NCBI GenBank assembly: GCA_024274705.1
Contig: JAJSAL010000065.1
Span: forward strand, 1-63,062
Length of the DNA: 63,062 bases
Source: Spirochaetota bacterium
GTDB lineage: Bacteria; Spirochaetota; Spirochaetia; SPDA01; JAJSAL01
Reading direction: 5' to 3'
The notes under the pieces: generated by a model
What the model was told of the DNA's origin: nothing
The model's input: the letters and a program-made list of their open reading frames with translations, nothing else
Database searches by the model: none
Translations under genes and position numbers: made by a program
Shown: positions 33,593 through 41,534 of the stretch, one piece after another
How the letters are laid out: every line of letters begins with the position of its first letter
Numbering within the stretch: position 1 is the first letter of the stretch

Positions 33593-33951
33593 GGCATTCC
33601 CGGGCGCACGAATCAATCAGTACGGGGAGCGTCGTGATGGTGCCGACACTGTACACAAAAAAGGAAGAAACTCCTCCTGAAAGAAGCTTTACCATCATTA
33701 ATCGATTGTACCGCAGCATGCACCCCATCCCGGCCGATTACTGCAACCTGACCGGCTCATTCCCTGTCTCTCACCGCCTGATACGCTCAAGAGTCATTTC
33801 AGTGTTTTGACCGTAGATAAGATCGAAATCGGGGAAGAATGCCGCGGGGGGCGGCCGGGGCGGCCCGCTGCTTCACCCACTCGCGGGAGCGGCAGCAGGA
33901 AGTAAGAAAGCTTTCCGGTTCTCCCACCTATACAAAACTTAAAAGGGGAGC
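33593..33951. other. Intergenic region at the left edge of the accessory island
   Basis: It contains one short open frame (33637-33810, 57 codons, no good ribosome site, no recognised family) and a very GC-rich stretch at 33840-33905 with short inverted repeats. I see no promoter, RNA gene or complete element. Confidence 0.4.
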
Positions 33952-34002
33952 TTGAATGAAGGGGACGATACCTACCTGCTGCAGGTTTTCACAGATGGTT
34001 TT

Positions 34003-34077
34003 GTACTTCCGAAGCTCCATCTCATTTGGGTGTCGTTTCTTATGAAGATACATGTAACGCCGTATCCATTGTACGTA
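34003..34077 (-). pseudogene. Fragment of an integron-integrase-like tyrosine recombinase
   Basis: Read on the minus strand the segment encodes 25 residues with 'YVQWIRRYMYLHKKRHPNEM'. This matches the core-binding domain start of IntI/XerD-type recombinases (pattern Y-V-x-W-[IV]-R-x-[FY]-[IM]-x-[FL]-H-x-x-R-H-P). The catalytic domain is absent and there is no start codon. It abuts the broken hsdM. In a classical integron intI reads away from its cassettes, and here too it points away from the plus-strand genes to its right. The match is short, so some doubt remains. Confidence 0.6.
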
Positions 34078-34095
34078 GGATTTTTACAATACATT

Positions 34096-34786
34096 ACCGC
34101 TAACAAACTTCGTGGAAAAGTAGAATCGTCTGAATACAAGCATGTGGTTCTCGGTTTGATATTCCTGAAGTTTGCCAGCGATAAATTTGAGGACCGGAAA
34201 AGAGAACTCATTGGCGAAGGCAAAGAGAAATATGTGGACATGGTGGAGTTCTACACCATGAAAAATGTGTTCTACCTCCCTGAAGAAAAACGCCAAACAA
34301 AATGATATTGCTCTCAAAATTGATACCGCTCTGGCGACAGTGGAAAAGAACAATCCATCGCTGAAGGGTGCACTGCCGGACAACTACTATTCCCGCCTTG
34401 ACCTTGATGTTGCCAAACTGGCGTCTCTCCTCGATACGATAAACAACATCGACACGCTCCAGGATAAAGAACAGGATATTGTGGGCCGTGTGTACGAATA
34501 CTTTCTGAGTAAATTCGCGCTGGCCGAAGGAAAAGGAAAGGGCGAATTCTATACACCCAAGTGTATTGTTAATCTGCTGGCCGCTATGATTGAGCCATAC
34601 GGCGGTACTATTTACGGGCAGTAATACACCGCAACAACCTACAAACTGGCAAAAATGAACCTTGCAATCAGGGGAATTTCCGGAAATCTTGGAGATGTTG
34701 CCGAAAACACTTTTTTTCGTGACCAGCACAAAGACCTTAAAGCAGATTTCATTATGGCAAATCCGCCATTCAACCAGAAACAGTGG
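34096..34786 (+). pseudogene. hsdM: Broken type I restriction-modification methyltransferase subunit (hsdM)
   Basis: Consecutive pieces match HsdM in order: 'ANKLRGKVESSEYKHVVLGL', then after a frameshift near 34285 'NAKQNDIALKIDTALATVE', 'GRVYEYFLSKFALAEGKGKG', a stop TAA at 34622-34624, then '[16 protein letters not shown]' and the catalytic NPPF. The section with the S-adenosylmethionine motif (DPCCGSGG in relatives) is deleted between 'EPYGGTIYG' and the stop. The gene ends abruptly after NPPFNQKQW. So it has a frameshift with a small deletion, an internal deletion, a nonsense codon and a 3' truncation. No hsdS or hsdR remains. Confidence 0.9.
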
Positions 34787-34902
34787 GCGGTGTACCTGAG
34801 AACAGAGCGGGCAAGCATTGTTTTCGTAATAATCTCTCAAGAAAGAGATAAAATGTGTCGTTGTATATGTTGAGACTTGAAAACAGTCGAGCATAAATAA
34901 AG

Positions 34903-34941
34903 AGAGGAACCTTTGAAGCTAGGGACCTCTCTTTTTTTTCG
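34903..34941 (+). terminator. Hairpin with T8 run
   Basis: AGAGAGG and CCTCTCT flank an imperfectly paired loop and are followed by eight T residues. It looks like an intrinsic terminator left downstream of the broken hsdM. Confidence 0.65.
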
Positions 34942-35054
34942 GCAACCTCCGTGGTAGGTATTGGTTATCTTTTTAGGCAGGTGGGCTTATTATTAGGTCA
35001 GGAAAGCCGGCAGGTAACATCATAAATAAGGAGATAACCTTGTTTTAGTACTAT

Positions 35055-35077
35055 TATAGTTATATACTATAACTATA
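35055..35077. promoter_or_regulatory. Operator palindrome of the vapBC pair
   Basis: TATAGTTATA and TATAACTATA are perfect 10-base inverted arms around TAC, directly before the antitoxin ribosome site. Antitoxins of this class bind such repeats to repress their own operon. Confidence 0.7.
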
Positions 35078-35089
35078 CGGAGGTTGGTT

Positions 35090-35377
35090 ATGGCTAATAT
35101 AACCGTCAGGAATATTCCTGATTCGATTCTTGAAAAAGTTAGGACTTTGTCAGAAATTGAAAAACGCAGCATCAATAATGAACTGCTCATCTTAATAGAG
35201 CATGGGTTAAACCAGGAGACAGAAAAAAAAGGAAAACAGGAAAACATTATCTCAAAAGAAAGCCAAACGAAAATATGGGAAAAATTGCTTGGCAAATGGG
35301 AAGATGAAAGACCTGTAGAAAAGATAATCAAGGACATATATGCGCATCGGACTTCTGGAAGGAAAGTGGAATTATGA
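35090..35377 (+). CDS. vapB: VapB/FitA-type antitoxin
   Basis: The N-terminus 'ITVRNIPDSILEKVRTLSEIEKRSINNELLILIEHG' is a ribbon-helix-helix DNA-binding fold. The rest is charged and flexible and likely wraps the toxin. The ATG at 35090 follows CGGAGG by six bases; a TTG six bases earlier is in frame but less likely. The stop overlaps the toxin start by four bases. A strong palindrome sits in the promoter. Confidence 0.9.
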   Translation: MANITVRNIPDSILEKVRTLSEIEKRSINNELLILIEHGLNQETEKKGKQENIISKESQTKIWEKLLGKWEDERPVEKIIKDIYAHRTSGRKVEL

Positions 35378-35766
35378 TTCTCCTGGATACTGATGTTTGT
35401 ATAGAACTGCTGCACGGAAATAAGAATGTATTAAGAAAAAGGAAAGAAGAGGAAGGGGCGGTAGCGGTTTCTTTTATGACCGCTGCAGAACTATATTACG
35501 GAGCGGCTAAATCAAATAGAGCAACTCATAACAATGAAATTGTAGATGAATATTTACTTACGGTAAATATCATCCATAGCGATAATCTTATTACAAGAAC
35601 ATATGGGGAATTAAAGGCAAATTTGGAAAAGAGAGGATTTCCTCTAACTGATGCGGATTTATTTATAGCGTCAACAGCAATAACAAGGTGTGAAAAACTT
35701 ATAACAGGAAACGTGAAGCATTATAAAAGAATAGAAGAGCTGCGAATTGAGAATTGGATAAGATAG
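35374..35766 (+). CDS. vapC: VapC-type PIN-domain ribonuclease toxin
   Basis: PIN-domain acidic residues are visible: D in 'ILLDTDVCIELL', E in 'FMTAAELYYGA' and D in 'LTDADLFIAS'. These form the Mg-dependent RNase site that cleaves tRNA or rRNA in this family. It is translationally coupled to the antitoxin. The 130-residue length is normal, and no lesion is seen, so the pair may be active. Confidence 0.92.
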   Translation: MILLDTDVCIELLHGNKNVLRKRKEEEGAVAVSFMTAAELYYGAAKSNRATHNNEIVDEYLLTVNIIHSDNLITRTYGELKANLEKRGFPLTDADLFIASTAITRCEKLITGNVKHYKRIEELRIENWIR

Positions 35767-35782
35767 AGAAACAGACCTCGCC

Positions 35783-35933
35783 TTATAACAAGACGCTGGA
35801 GTAGATTTCTGTTTTTGTCACGGTTCTTGCAAAAGAGAATAAAACGGTAAATAATGAATGTAAAATGATAATGCAAGAACACGTGCCAAATCGGCTTTCG
35901 CCGAACACAGAAACTACTCAGCTCGTCGTTATC
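35783..35933. repeat. Long imperfect palindrome resembling an integron attC site
   Basis: Arms pair in blocks: ATAAC with GTTAT at the ends, then GACG/CGTC, GAGTAG/CTACTC and TTTCTG/CAGAAA, separated by small unpaired bulges (AA; CTG versus AGCT; A). The inner part contains two more hairpins, GTTCTTGCA/TGCAAGAAC and TCGGC-TTTC-GCCGA. Outer ends AAC and GTT, blockwise arms and extrahelical bases are the marks of folded attC recombination sites. It lies right after vapC, where a cassette attC should be. A plain REP-like or terminator structure is the alternative. Confidence 0.5.
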
Positions 35934-35962
35934 TTGCGAAAAAGCTGACATCACGATTTCAA

Positions 35963-35989
35963 TGACGTATAATTTATATATATACGTCA
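35963..35989. promoter_or_regulatory. Operator palindrome of the truncated antitoxin gene
   Basis: TGACGTATA and TATACGTCA are perfect nine-base inverted arms with a nine-base AT-rich centre, just before an AGGA ribosome site and the ATG at 36003. It resembles an autoregulated toxin-antitoxin promoter. Confidence 0.6.
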
Positions 35990-36002
35990 CAGGAATCTAA
36001 AA

Positions 36003-36119
36003 ATGGGAACAAAACTAACTTTATATATAGACAAAGAAACTATAGAAGAAATAAAAATCTATGCGTCGAAAAATAAGCGTTCTATAAGTGACATAACATT
36101 GGTATCTTCCAAAGGATGA
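36003..36119 (+). pseudogene. Truncated antitoxin-like gene, 38 codons
   Basis: The frame starts 'MGTKLTLYIDKETIEEIKIY' and 'ASKNKRSISDI', close to the N-terminus of small antitoxins of the DUF6364 type. It then leaves the family pattern and stops at once. The cognate C-terminus and toxin are missing. Its promoter palindrome and start are still intact. Confidence 0.6.
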
Positions 36120-36323
36120 TACGGAAAAATTAAACCGGTGTTGTCAATTTTTCTCATGTTCTTCGGTCCTGTCCTAAGAAAAACCGGTCTCCTCCCCCTA
36201 TCTCTCAGCAAAACCAAGCATCCAGTGCCCCCGGAACACCAGTGATCCGGATAAAACTTTCCCGGACTTGTAAGCTCTTTTTGTTTTCGGTAAAACTGAA
36301 ACAGAAATTTCAGGATGGTTTAT

Positions 36324-36455
36324 ATGAAAGCAGTTCATTATTCAGAATATAGAAAAAAGCTCCTTATGGATTTCGAAGGGAAAGCCGAACATGAAGCTAT
36401 TAAAGAAGTGTTTTCCTTAGCTATTGAAATTATACAACTCCGGAAGGAGGAATGA
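36324..36455 (+). CDS. Possible 43-residue protein
   Basis: An ATG at 36324 follows GGATGG by six bases; the product is Lys/Glu-rich and helical. I do not recognise it. Its end carries AAGGAGG in front of an ATG at 36452 whose frame, 'MIKSYRGCSG', stops after ten codons; that start resembles RelE/HigB toxins. The two may be remains of another toxin-antitoxin unit. Confidence 0.35.
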   Translation: MKAVHYSEYRKKLLMDFEGKAEHEAIKEVFSLAIEIIQLRKEE

Positions 36456-36848
36456 TAAAAAGTTACCGTGGGTGCAGTGGATAAGATATACTGTCTTACA
36501 CTTACATTTTGAGACAGGAAAGTTACTGTTCGTCATGTTTTCTGGTCTGTGAGACCGAACAGGAGAATGGAATAAATCCGCCGAACCGGATATGTCTCAA
36601 GATGAGAATAAGAGGAAAAGAACAAAATGAGTGCATAAATGTATCTGCACAAATAAAGGATCGGGAAAGACTATCATTGCCAAAGCACGGAAGCCGGCAG
36701 GGGTGATCCGGTACGGATGACAGCTCCGGAGCTTATGAAGTTAGCTGAAGAGATGAGAACGGCGGTTGTTGAAGTCGCTTAGTTCGGCGTTGCCGGAAGA
36801 ATAGACAGGGTCTTTGTGCTCTGAGTTGGCTTTTTATAGGAGTAAAGA
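36456..36848. other. Gene remnants in the accessory island
   Basis: This stretch holds short open frames without recognised families (for example 36509-36706) and a short frame ending at 36780. No intact gene, RNA or clear repeat is seen. It looks like eroded mobile DNA. Confidence 0.4.
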
Positions 36849-37676
36849 ATGAATAAAAACGTCAGAAAGGCAAATGTATGGTTGTGGTTGACCTTTCCCA
36901 TCGGTAGTTTACTGACAATTGCAGCAGGGGGTGGAGTTTTCATCAACGGGCTTTACCGCGACACTCCTTATTTCGTTGCGCAAGCTGTAGGTCAGGACCT
37001 TATCTCGCTTATAGTGGTGCTCCCTACTCTGACTGTCACTGCATTTCTCGCCGGCCGTGGTTCTCCCCGCGCCCGGATAGTCTGGTTAGGGGGATTAGTC
37101 TATTTGGTGTACACGTATGTGGTTGCCGCATTTGACGTCAGTTTCAACTCCCTCTTCCTGGTTTACGTTGCATTGCTGGGCTGTTCGCTCTATGCTTTGA
37201 TCGGCGGTCTCGTGACGGCGGATATGGTTGAAATCAAAGCATGCTTTACAGAGAAAACACCTGTCAAGGCAATCAGCATCTATCTGACATTACTGGCTGT
37301 TCTTTTCTATTTTATGTGGCTGAGTGAAATAGTCCCAGCCTTAATAGCAGGAGAGATCCCGCAAAGCATACGGGATAATGGGACACCGACCAATGCAGTG
37401 CACGTGTTAGACATGGCCTGGGTACTTCCGTCGTTCGGTATAACGGCGGTCAGCCTATGGCGCAAACAGGCTTTAGGATATACGCTCGCAGGGGCTATAC
37501 TTACATATGGCGTACTTTTGACATTGGCACTTCTGTCAATGGTGGCGTTCATGACCAGGGATGGCCATTCCATTGTTGTCCCGCAGGTGGTGATTTTCGG
37601 AGCGTTATTTGCAATCAGCCTTGGAATGCTGATTTGGTATCTGAAAGGCTTGAAGTCATCCCCCGCCCCGAAGTGA
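36849..37676 (+). CDS. Polytopic membrane protein, unknown function
   Basis: Seven or eight hydrophobic helices are visible in 275 residues, with no enzyme or transporter motif I recognise. It starts with a short basic segment (MNKNVRKANVW), so the N-terminus is probably cytosolic. AGGAG lies seven bases before the ATG. It sits at the right edge of the accessory island among remnants and may have been acquired with it. The frame is intact throughout. Confidence 0.8.
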   Translation: MNKNVRKANVWLWLTFPIGSLLTIAAGGGVFINGLYRDTPYFVAQAVGQDLISLIVVLPTLTVTAFLAGRGSPRARIVWLGGLVYLVYTYVVAAFDVSFNSLFLVYVALLGCSLYALIGGLVTADMVEIKACFTEKTPVKAISIYLTLLAVLFYFMWLSEIVPALIAGEIPQSIRDNGTPTNAVHVLDMAWVLPSFGITAVSLWRKQALGYTLAGAILTYGVLLTLALLSMVAFMTRDGHSIVVPQVVIFGALFAISLGMLIWYLKGLKSSPAPK

Positions 37677-37925
37677 TGAACCCTTACCTACAAGGCTCGC
37701 TAACTCGGTCAATGTTGGAGACAAGCGAGGTTTCACCATAGTGGCTATCGCTGCGTTACCACCGGCAACGTTTTCTGCCATTAATGCAGCTATATAACGA
37801 AATATCCCGACTATGGATATTATTCTTACTGCACCCCTCAGCACGATCATGGCCAATTCGATAAACGTAACCGAAATAACAATTATAGGTAGTGCAAGCT
37901 TTCTGTTGATCTTTTTCATCATCAA
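37656..37925 (-). CDS. Doubtful 89-residue membrane peptide
   Basis: The first ~50 residues are hydrophobic and could span the membrane; the tail overlaps the end of the preceding plus-strand gene by 21 bases. There is no ribosome site. It may be a gene remnant or chance. Confidence 0.2.
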   Translation of the reverse strand: MMMKKINRKLALPIIVISVTFIELAMIVLRGAVRIISIVGIFRYIAALMAENVAGGNAAIATMVKPRLSPTLTELASLVGKGSSLRGGG

Positions 37926-37960
37926 ATCAAAACGATGATTGCGGTTATTCTGTTCTTCTT

Positions 37961-38497
37961 CTACCCCGCGGCGTCCATGAACTCCACGCTCAGGTGCTCC
38001 ACGATGTCCCGGATGCCTTCGTCCCCCTCCCCGGGCATGGCTAACAGGAGCAGGCCCAGGACCTGTCCCCCGGGAGAGCCTGTAAGGTCGATACCGTAGG
38101 CGAAAAACCCCTCTCCGCCTACGCCGGCGAACATGATATAGCCTTTGATATCGGACCTGGAAGTGTCCTGAAAGATCGAATACACTTCCCCCTCCCTGCC
38201 TGCGTACTCCGCGGTGTAATGCTGGAGATTGAACATCCGGCTCATCACCAGCATTGCATCCAACGGCCCTAAGTTCCCGCCCTGGTCGTACAGAACGAAC
38301 ACGTCGGCAGCATATCCCGTATCACCGGAAATGAAGAAATAGGTCTGGTCCTCGGGATACCCTTCTATATAATACGGCTCATCCACTGAAATCAGGACCC
38401 CGTCCATGAGGTAATACTCGGTCATGATTTCAGCAGAAGCCGCGAAACAGACCAGAACCAAAACGATCGCTGCAACTATCACTTTCTTATCCGCCAT
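37961..38497 (-). CDS. Exported protein of unknown function
   Basis: The ATG at 38497, with AGGAGG upstream, gives a 178-residue protein with a signal peptide ('VIVAAIVLVLVCFAASAE'). The frame continues much further upstream, but that part covers the divergent promoter of the phosphoesterase gene. The mature part has no motif I know; it is acidic and rich in Gly, Tyr and Asp. Divergent transcription with the metallophosphoesterase suggests a shared control region. Confidence 0.7.
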   Translation of the reverse strand: MADKKVIVAAIVLVLVCFAASAEIMTEYYLMDGVLISVDEPYYIEGYPEDQTYFFISGDTGYAADVFVLYDQGGNLGPLDAMLVMSRMFNLQHYTAEYAGREGEVYSIFQDTSRSDIKGYIMFAGVGGEGFFAYGIDLTGSPGGQVLGLLLLAMPGEGDEGIRDIVEHLSVEFMDAAG

Positions 38498-38552
38498 ACC
38501 CGGAGCCTCCTTTGCTGTAATCCATGTTAACAAAAAACACACACAAAAGATA

Positions 38553-38581
38553 CTGAAAAAGCACCCTATCAAGGGTATAAT
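38553..38581 (+). promoter_or_regulatory. Promoter of the phosphoesterase lipoprotein gene
   Basis: CTGAAA (38553-38558), a 17-base spacer and TATAAT (38576-38581), with GGAGGTG before the ATG at 38606. Confidence 0.55.
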
Positions 38582-38605
38582 GAGTACCTCATGGAGGTGC
38601 CGTGA

Positions 38606-39970
38606 ATGAAAACCAGATTGGTCCTTACTATTACGATTGCTGCAGTTTTTACCGTGTTTATCGGGTCCTGTTCGAGCCTGAAATTCTCCTACCCTGACAA
38701 TGAACATCTTACCACATTCGCTGCCCCGACGTTCCCGGAAACGCAGTTCGCAGTTATCAGTGATCCTCATGTATACGACACATCTTTGGGGACTTCCGGT
38801 CCGGATTTCGAAGAATACCTGGCAAATGACAGGAAGATGCTTGCCTTGAGCCGTGATATTCTTCAGGAGGCCGCTGGGATGGTTGCAGAGGAAAACCCGG
38901 ACTTCATCATCATTACCGGGGACCTTACGAAAGACGGGGAACTGCACAACCACGAACTTCTGGCATCCCTCCTTATGGAGTTTTCAAAAGGAACGGGCAT
39001 CCCTGTTTATGTCGTACCCGGAAACCATGACATCCTCAATCCTCATTCGGTTCGATTCACCAGGGAAGGTCATGAAGCTATACCGTCAATTACCCCTGAA
39101 CAGTTCGCCGGGATCTATGAAAACTACGGGTACGGCGGATCTCTCTTCCGGGATCCTGCATCGTTGAGTTACGTTGCCGAACCGGTTGAAGGACTCTGGC
39201 TCCTTGCCCTGGATTCATGCGACTACACGGAGAATCCGGGAAAAGAGGAACCTGAAACAAACGGGCGCTTTACCAGGGAGACCGTCAGCTGGATCGAGAA
39301 TGTCCTTTCCACGGCTTTGGAAAACGGGAAAGGGGTAATCGCCTTCATGCACCACGGGATCCTTGAACACTATGACTCACAGGAAAAGCACTACGGGGAA
39401 TACATCGTCGACGAGTACGAAAAGATTTCCAGGATGCTCGCCGAGTACAGGGTCCGGACCGTGTTCACCGGTCATTACCATGCCCAGGATATTACCCTGA
39501 AGGAGTGGGAACCCGGGAAGTTTATCTACGACATAGAGACTGGTTCACTGATCACCTATCCCTCGCCGGTCCGGTTCGTCACTATCGATTCCAACCAAAA
39601 AATGCATATCGAATCCCGCTTTGTGGAAGACCTGCCCGGTTTTTCCGGCGCAGAAGAAACCTTTGTCGAGTACGCCAGGAATTATGTGCACCAGGGAATC
39701 AGCGGCATCGCCATTACGACCATGGAGGGTCTAAAGGTGAAACCTGAAGCCGCACGCCGCCTTGCCCCGGGCATCGCCGACGCGTTCGTGGCCCATTACC
39801 AGGGAGATGAGGTGTTTCCCGGTGGGGAAATGCTCCCCACCAGAGGGATAGGGTTCATGGGGAAACTGGTTGTGGCTAACAGAAGGAGCCTGATCGAAGG
39901 GTTGTGGCAGGACCTGCCGCCGGCGGATAACGAAATAGTTATTGATTTGACAACCGGGGAGTGGGAATGA
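38606..39970 (+). CDS. Metallophosphoesterase lipoprotein
   Basis: A lipoprotein signal with lipobox 'FIGSC' is followed by calcineurin-like phosphoesterase motifs in order: 'VISDPHVYD', 'IITGDLTKDGE', 'VPGNHD', 'FMHHGI' and 'TGHYHAQD'. These bind two metal ions. The protein is likely anchored in the envelope and hydrolyses a phosphoester such as a nucleotide or phospholipid head group. The C-terminal ~100 residues are an extra domain of unknown role. Confidence 0.9.
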   Translation: MKTRLVLTITIAAVFTVFIGSCSSLKFSYPDNEHLTTFAAPTFPETQFAVISDPHVYDTSLGTSGPDFEEYLANDRKMLALSRDILQEAAGMVAEENPDFIIITGDLTKDGELHNHELLASLLMEFSKGTGIPVYVVPGNHDILNPHSVRFTREGHEAIPSITPEQFAGIYENYGYGGSLFRDPASLSYVAEPVEGLWLLALDSCDYTENPGKEEPETNGRFTRETVSWIENVLSTALENGKGVIAFMHHGILEHYDSQEKHYGEYIVDEYEKISRMLAEYRVRTVFTGHYHAQDITLKEWEPGKFIYDIETGSLITYPSPVRFVTIDSNQKMHIESRFVEDLPGFSGAEETFVEYARNYVHQGISGIAITTMEGLKVKPEAARRLAPGIADAFVAHYQGDEVFPGGEMLPTRGIGFMGKLVVANRRSLIEGLWQDLPPADNEIVIDLTTGEWE

Positions 39971-40037
39971 GTCCGCGGTTACAGCTTATGCCCGGAAGGT
40001 CAGAAGGGAGGACGTTGAGAAAGATACTGCCCTGATT

Positions 40038-41519
40038 TTAAGGAAGACCCGCAGCCAGGGCTTCACCGAATTCCTTTCCAAGACTTCTGAACGCGGCTGT
40101 GATCACACTCACCGTGTTGCCTCCTCTGCTCCGCCTGGTGCGGGAATCCGTAAAGAGAATCGTACCGGTAGCAAGATCCGCGGCTTTTACCGTTCCTGAT
40201 ACTTTAACCAGAAAGTTTCCCTCTGATTCTTCGAACTCGGAGATACTGAAAACGCCGAACACCACCCTTTCCGCCTGGTCCCCGAAATCGGCCCGGACTC
40301 TCCGGATCACTTCTGCATCATTCAGTTCGTGTACAGGAATATCTACCGTAATAGGTATGACTGCGAACCCGGCGGAGTTGAGGCTTTCCATGATCCCGCT
40401 GGAAGAATCGGAGAAGCCCCTCGGGTTTCCCGCCCGGTCCACATCCACCGTTATGACAGCTGTAGGGATATCCTTCGCCCGGGAAACGGATACAAACTGA
40501 AAATCCAGGCGCTTGCCGTTCACCAGGCTCTCTAAGCCCTCTACCATCTCCCGGTACTCCCGGGGTACAGATTCCAGAGTTTCCATATAGGACCGGAGAT
40601 CAAGAATCATAGTCACTTCCTCGGCCCCCACGAAACTGGGTGCCGGCGGCGTAAAAGCAGCGACTCCGGCAGCATCGGTTTTCACCGGTTCCGTACGTAC
40701 CCTTACCCTGCCTCCGGCCTGGATCTCCCGGTACGAAACCAGGAGGTTGACTCCAGGCAGTGCCGGCCCGTCCCAACCCGGCCCGGATACAACCCTCAGA
40801 CTGAAAGCGCCGTCAACAGGCCGGCGGGCTTCAGCGATAAGGGTATCCGTTATGCCCAGGAGCGTTATTTTTTCAACTGCCTCTTTCGCCTTATTGATAT
40901 TCCGTTCAAACCTTAACGAAGCATTGTCCACGTCTGAAGCAGCTGCAGCTGCTGCTGCTTCGATATACCGGATGGCAGCCTTGTAAGGTGACCCGGAAGA
41001 CATCAGCATATCCCCTTCCCGCTCAGGGCCTGCAATTGCTTCTTCTTTTTCCTGGAACAGGGCCCTGATCCGGGCCTGCTCTGTTTCCAGGGCAGACCGG
41101 TCATACGCTCCCAGCAGGTACACCACCACCTGGTCATCTTTCGAATCGATCCATTTGTCAGTAACTTTGAAATCAGAAATCTGAGCAAAAGAAGATTCTG
41201 TGATTTTTTCCCATATCTCCGCTTCGTAGGCTTCCATGGTATCCCTGGCTTCCAACGTGGTTTCTGCGGTCACCCTCACACCGATAAACTTGCTTACCTC
41301 GGAAACCAGCGAATTTGCAGCCTTTTCCTCTGCGGTTGCTACATTCCCTGCAGAATCCGAACCGGCCCCGACAAAGTACACCATATTCGGAGTATCTGCC
41401 GGAGGAGAGGCTACCCATGCCGGTGCTTTTTTAATTACCTCCGGGTTCGACGTACAGGCGAGTAGAACAACTGCTCCGGCACATGCTGTAATCGTTGTCC
41501 TGATGATCCATCGTACCAT
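40038..41519 (-). CDS. Lipoprotein with LPP20-like N-terminal domain
   Basis: The signal peptide ends in lipobox 'LLAC'. The first ~130 mature residues ('PAWVASPP ... YFVGAGSDSAGNVATAEEKAANSLVSEVSKFIG') resemble LPP20/FlgT-type envelope lipoproteins. An Ala-rich helix (about 190-200) and two C-terminal beta-rich domains follow. It is last in a run of five minus-strand envelope genes and starts 15 bases after the neighbour's stop, so they are probably one transcript. Confidence 0.75.
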   Translation of the reverse strand: MVRWIIRTTITACAGAVVLLACTSNPEVIKKAPAWVASPPADTPNMVYFVGAGSDSAGNVATAEEKAANSLVSEVSKFIGVRVTAETTLEARDTMEAYEAEIWEKITESSFAQISDFKVTDKWIDSKDDQVVVYLLGAYDRSALETEQARIRALFQEKEEAIAGPEREGDMLMSSGSPYKAAIRYIEAAAAAAASDVDNASLRFERNINKAKEAVEKITLLGITDTLIAEARRPVDGAFSLRVVSGPGWDGPALPGVNLLVSYREIQAGGRVRVRTEPVKTDAAGVAAFTPPAPSFVGAEEVTMILDLRSYMETLESVPREYREMVEGLESLVNGKRLDFQFVSVSRAKDIPTAVITVDVDRAGNPRGFSDSSSGIMESLNSAGFAVIPITVDIPVHELNDAEVIRRVRADFGDQAERVVFGVFSISEFEESEGNFLVKVSGTVKAADLATGTILFTDSRTRRSRGGNTVSVITAAFRSLGKEFGEALAAGLP

Positions 41520-41534
41520 AACGAAAAAAGCTCC

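Noticed and set aside
34965-35041. GGTTATCT ... AGATAACC inverted repeat as a second attC site
   Set aside because: The ends have the wrong polarity for a single attC (GTT on the left, AAC on the right) and the arms pair over only eight bases.
38498-38953. N-terminal extension of the exported protein at 37961-38497
   Set aside because: It covers the divergent promoter and the start of the phosphoesterase gene and would bury the signal peptide; the ATG at 38497 with AGGAGG is clearly better.
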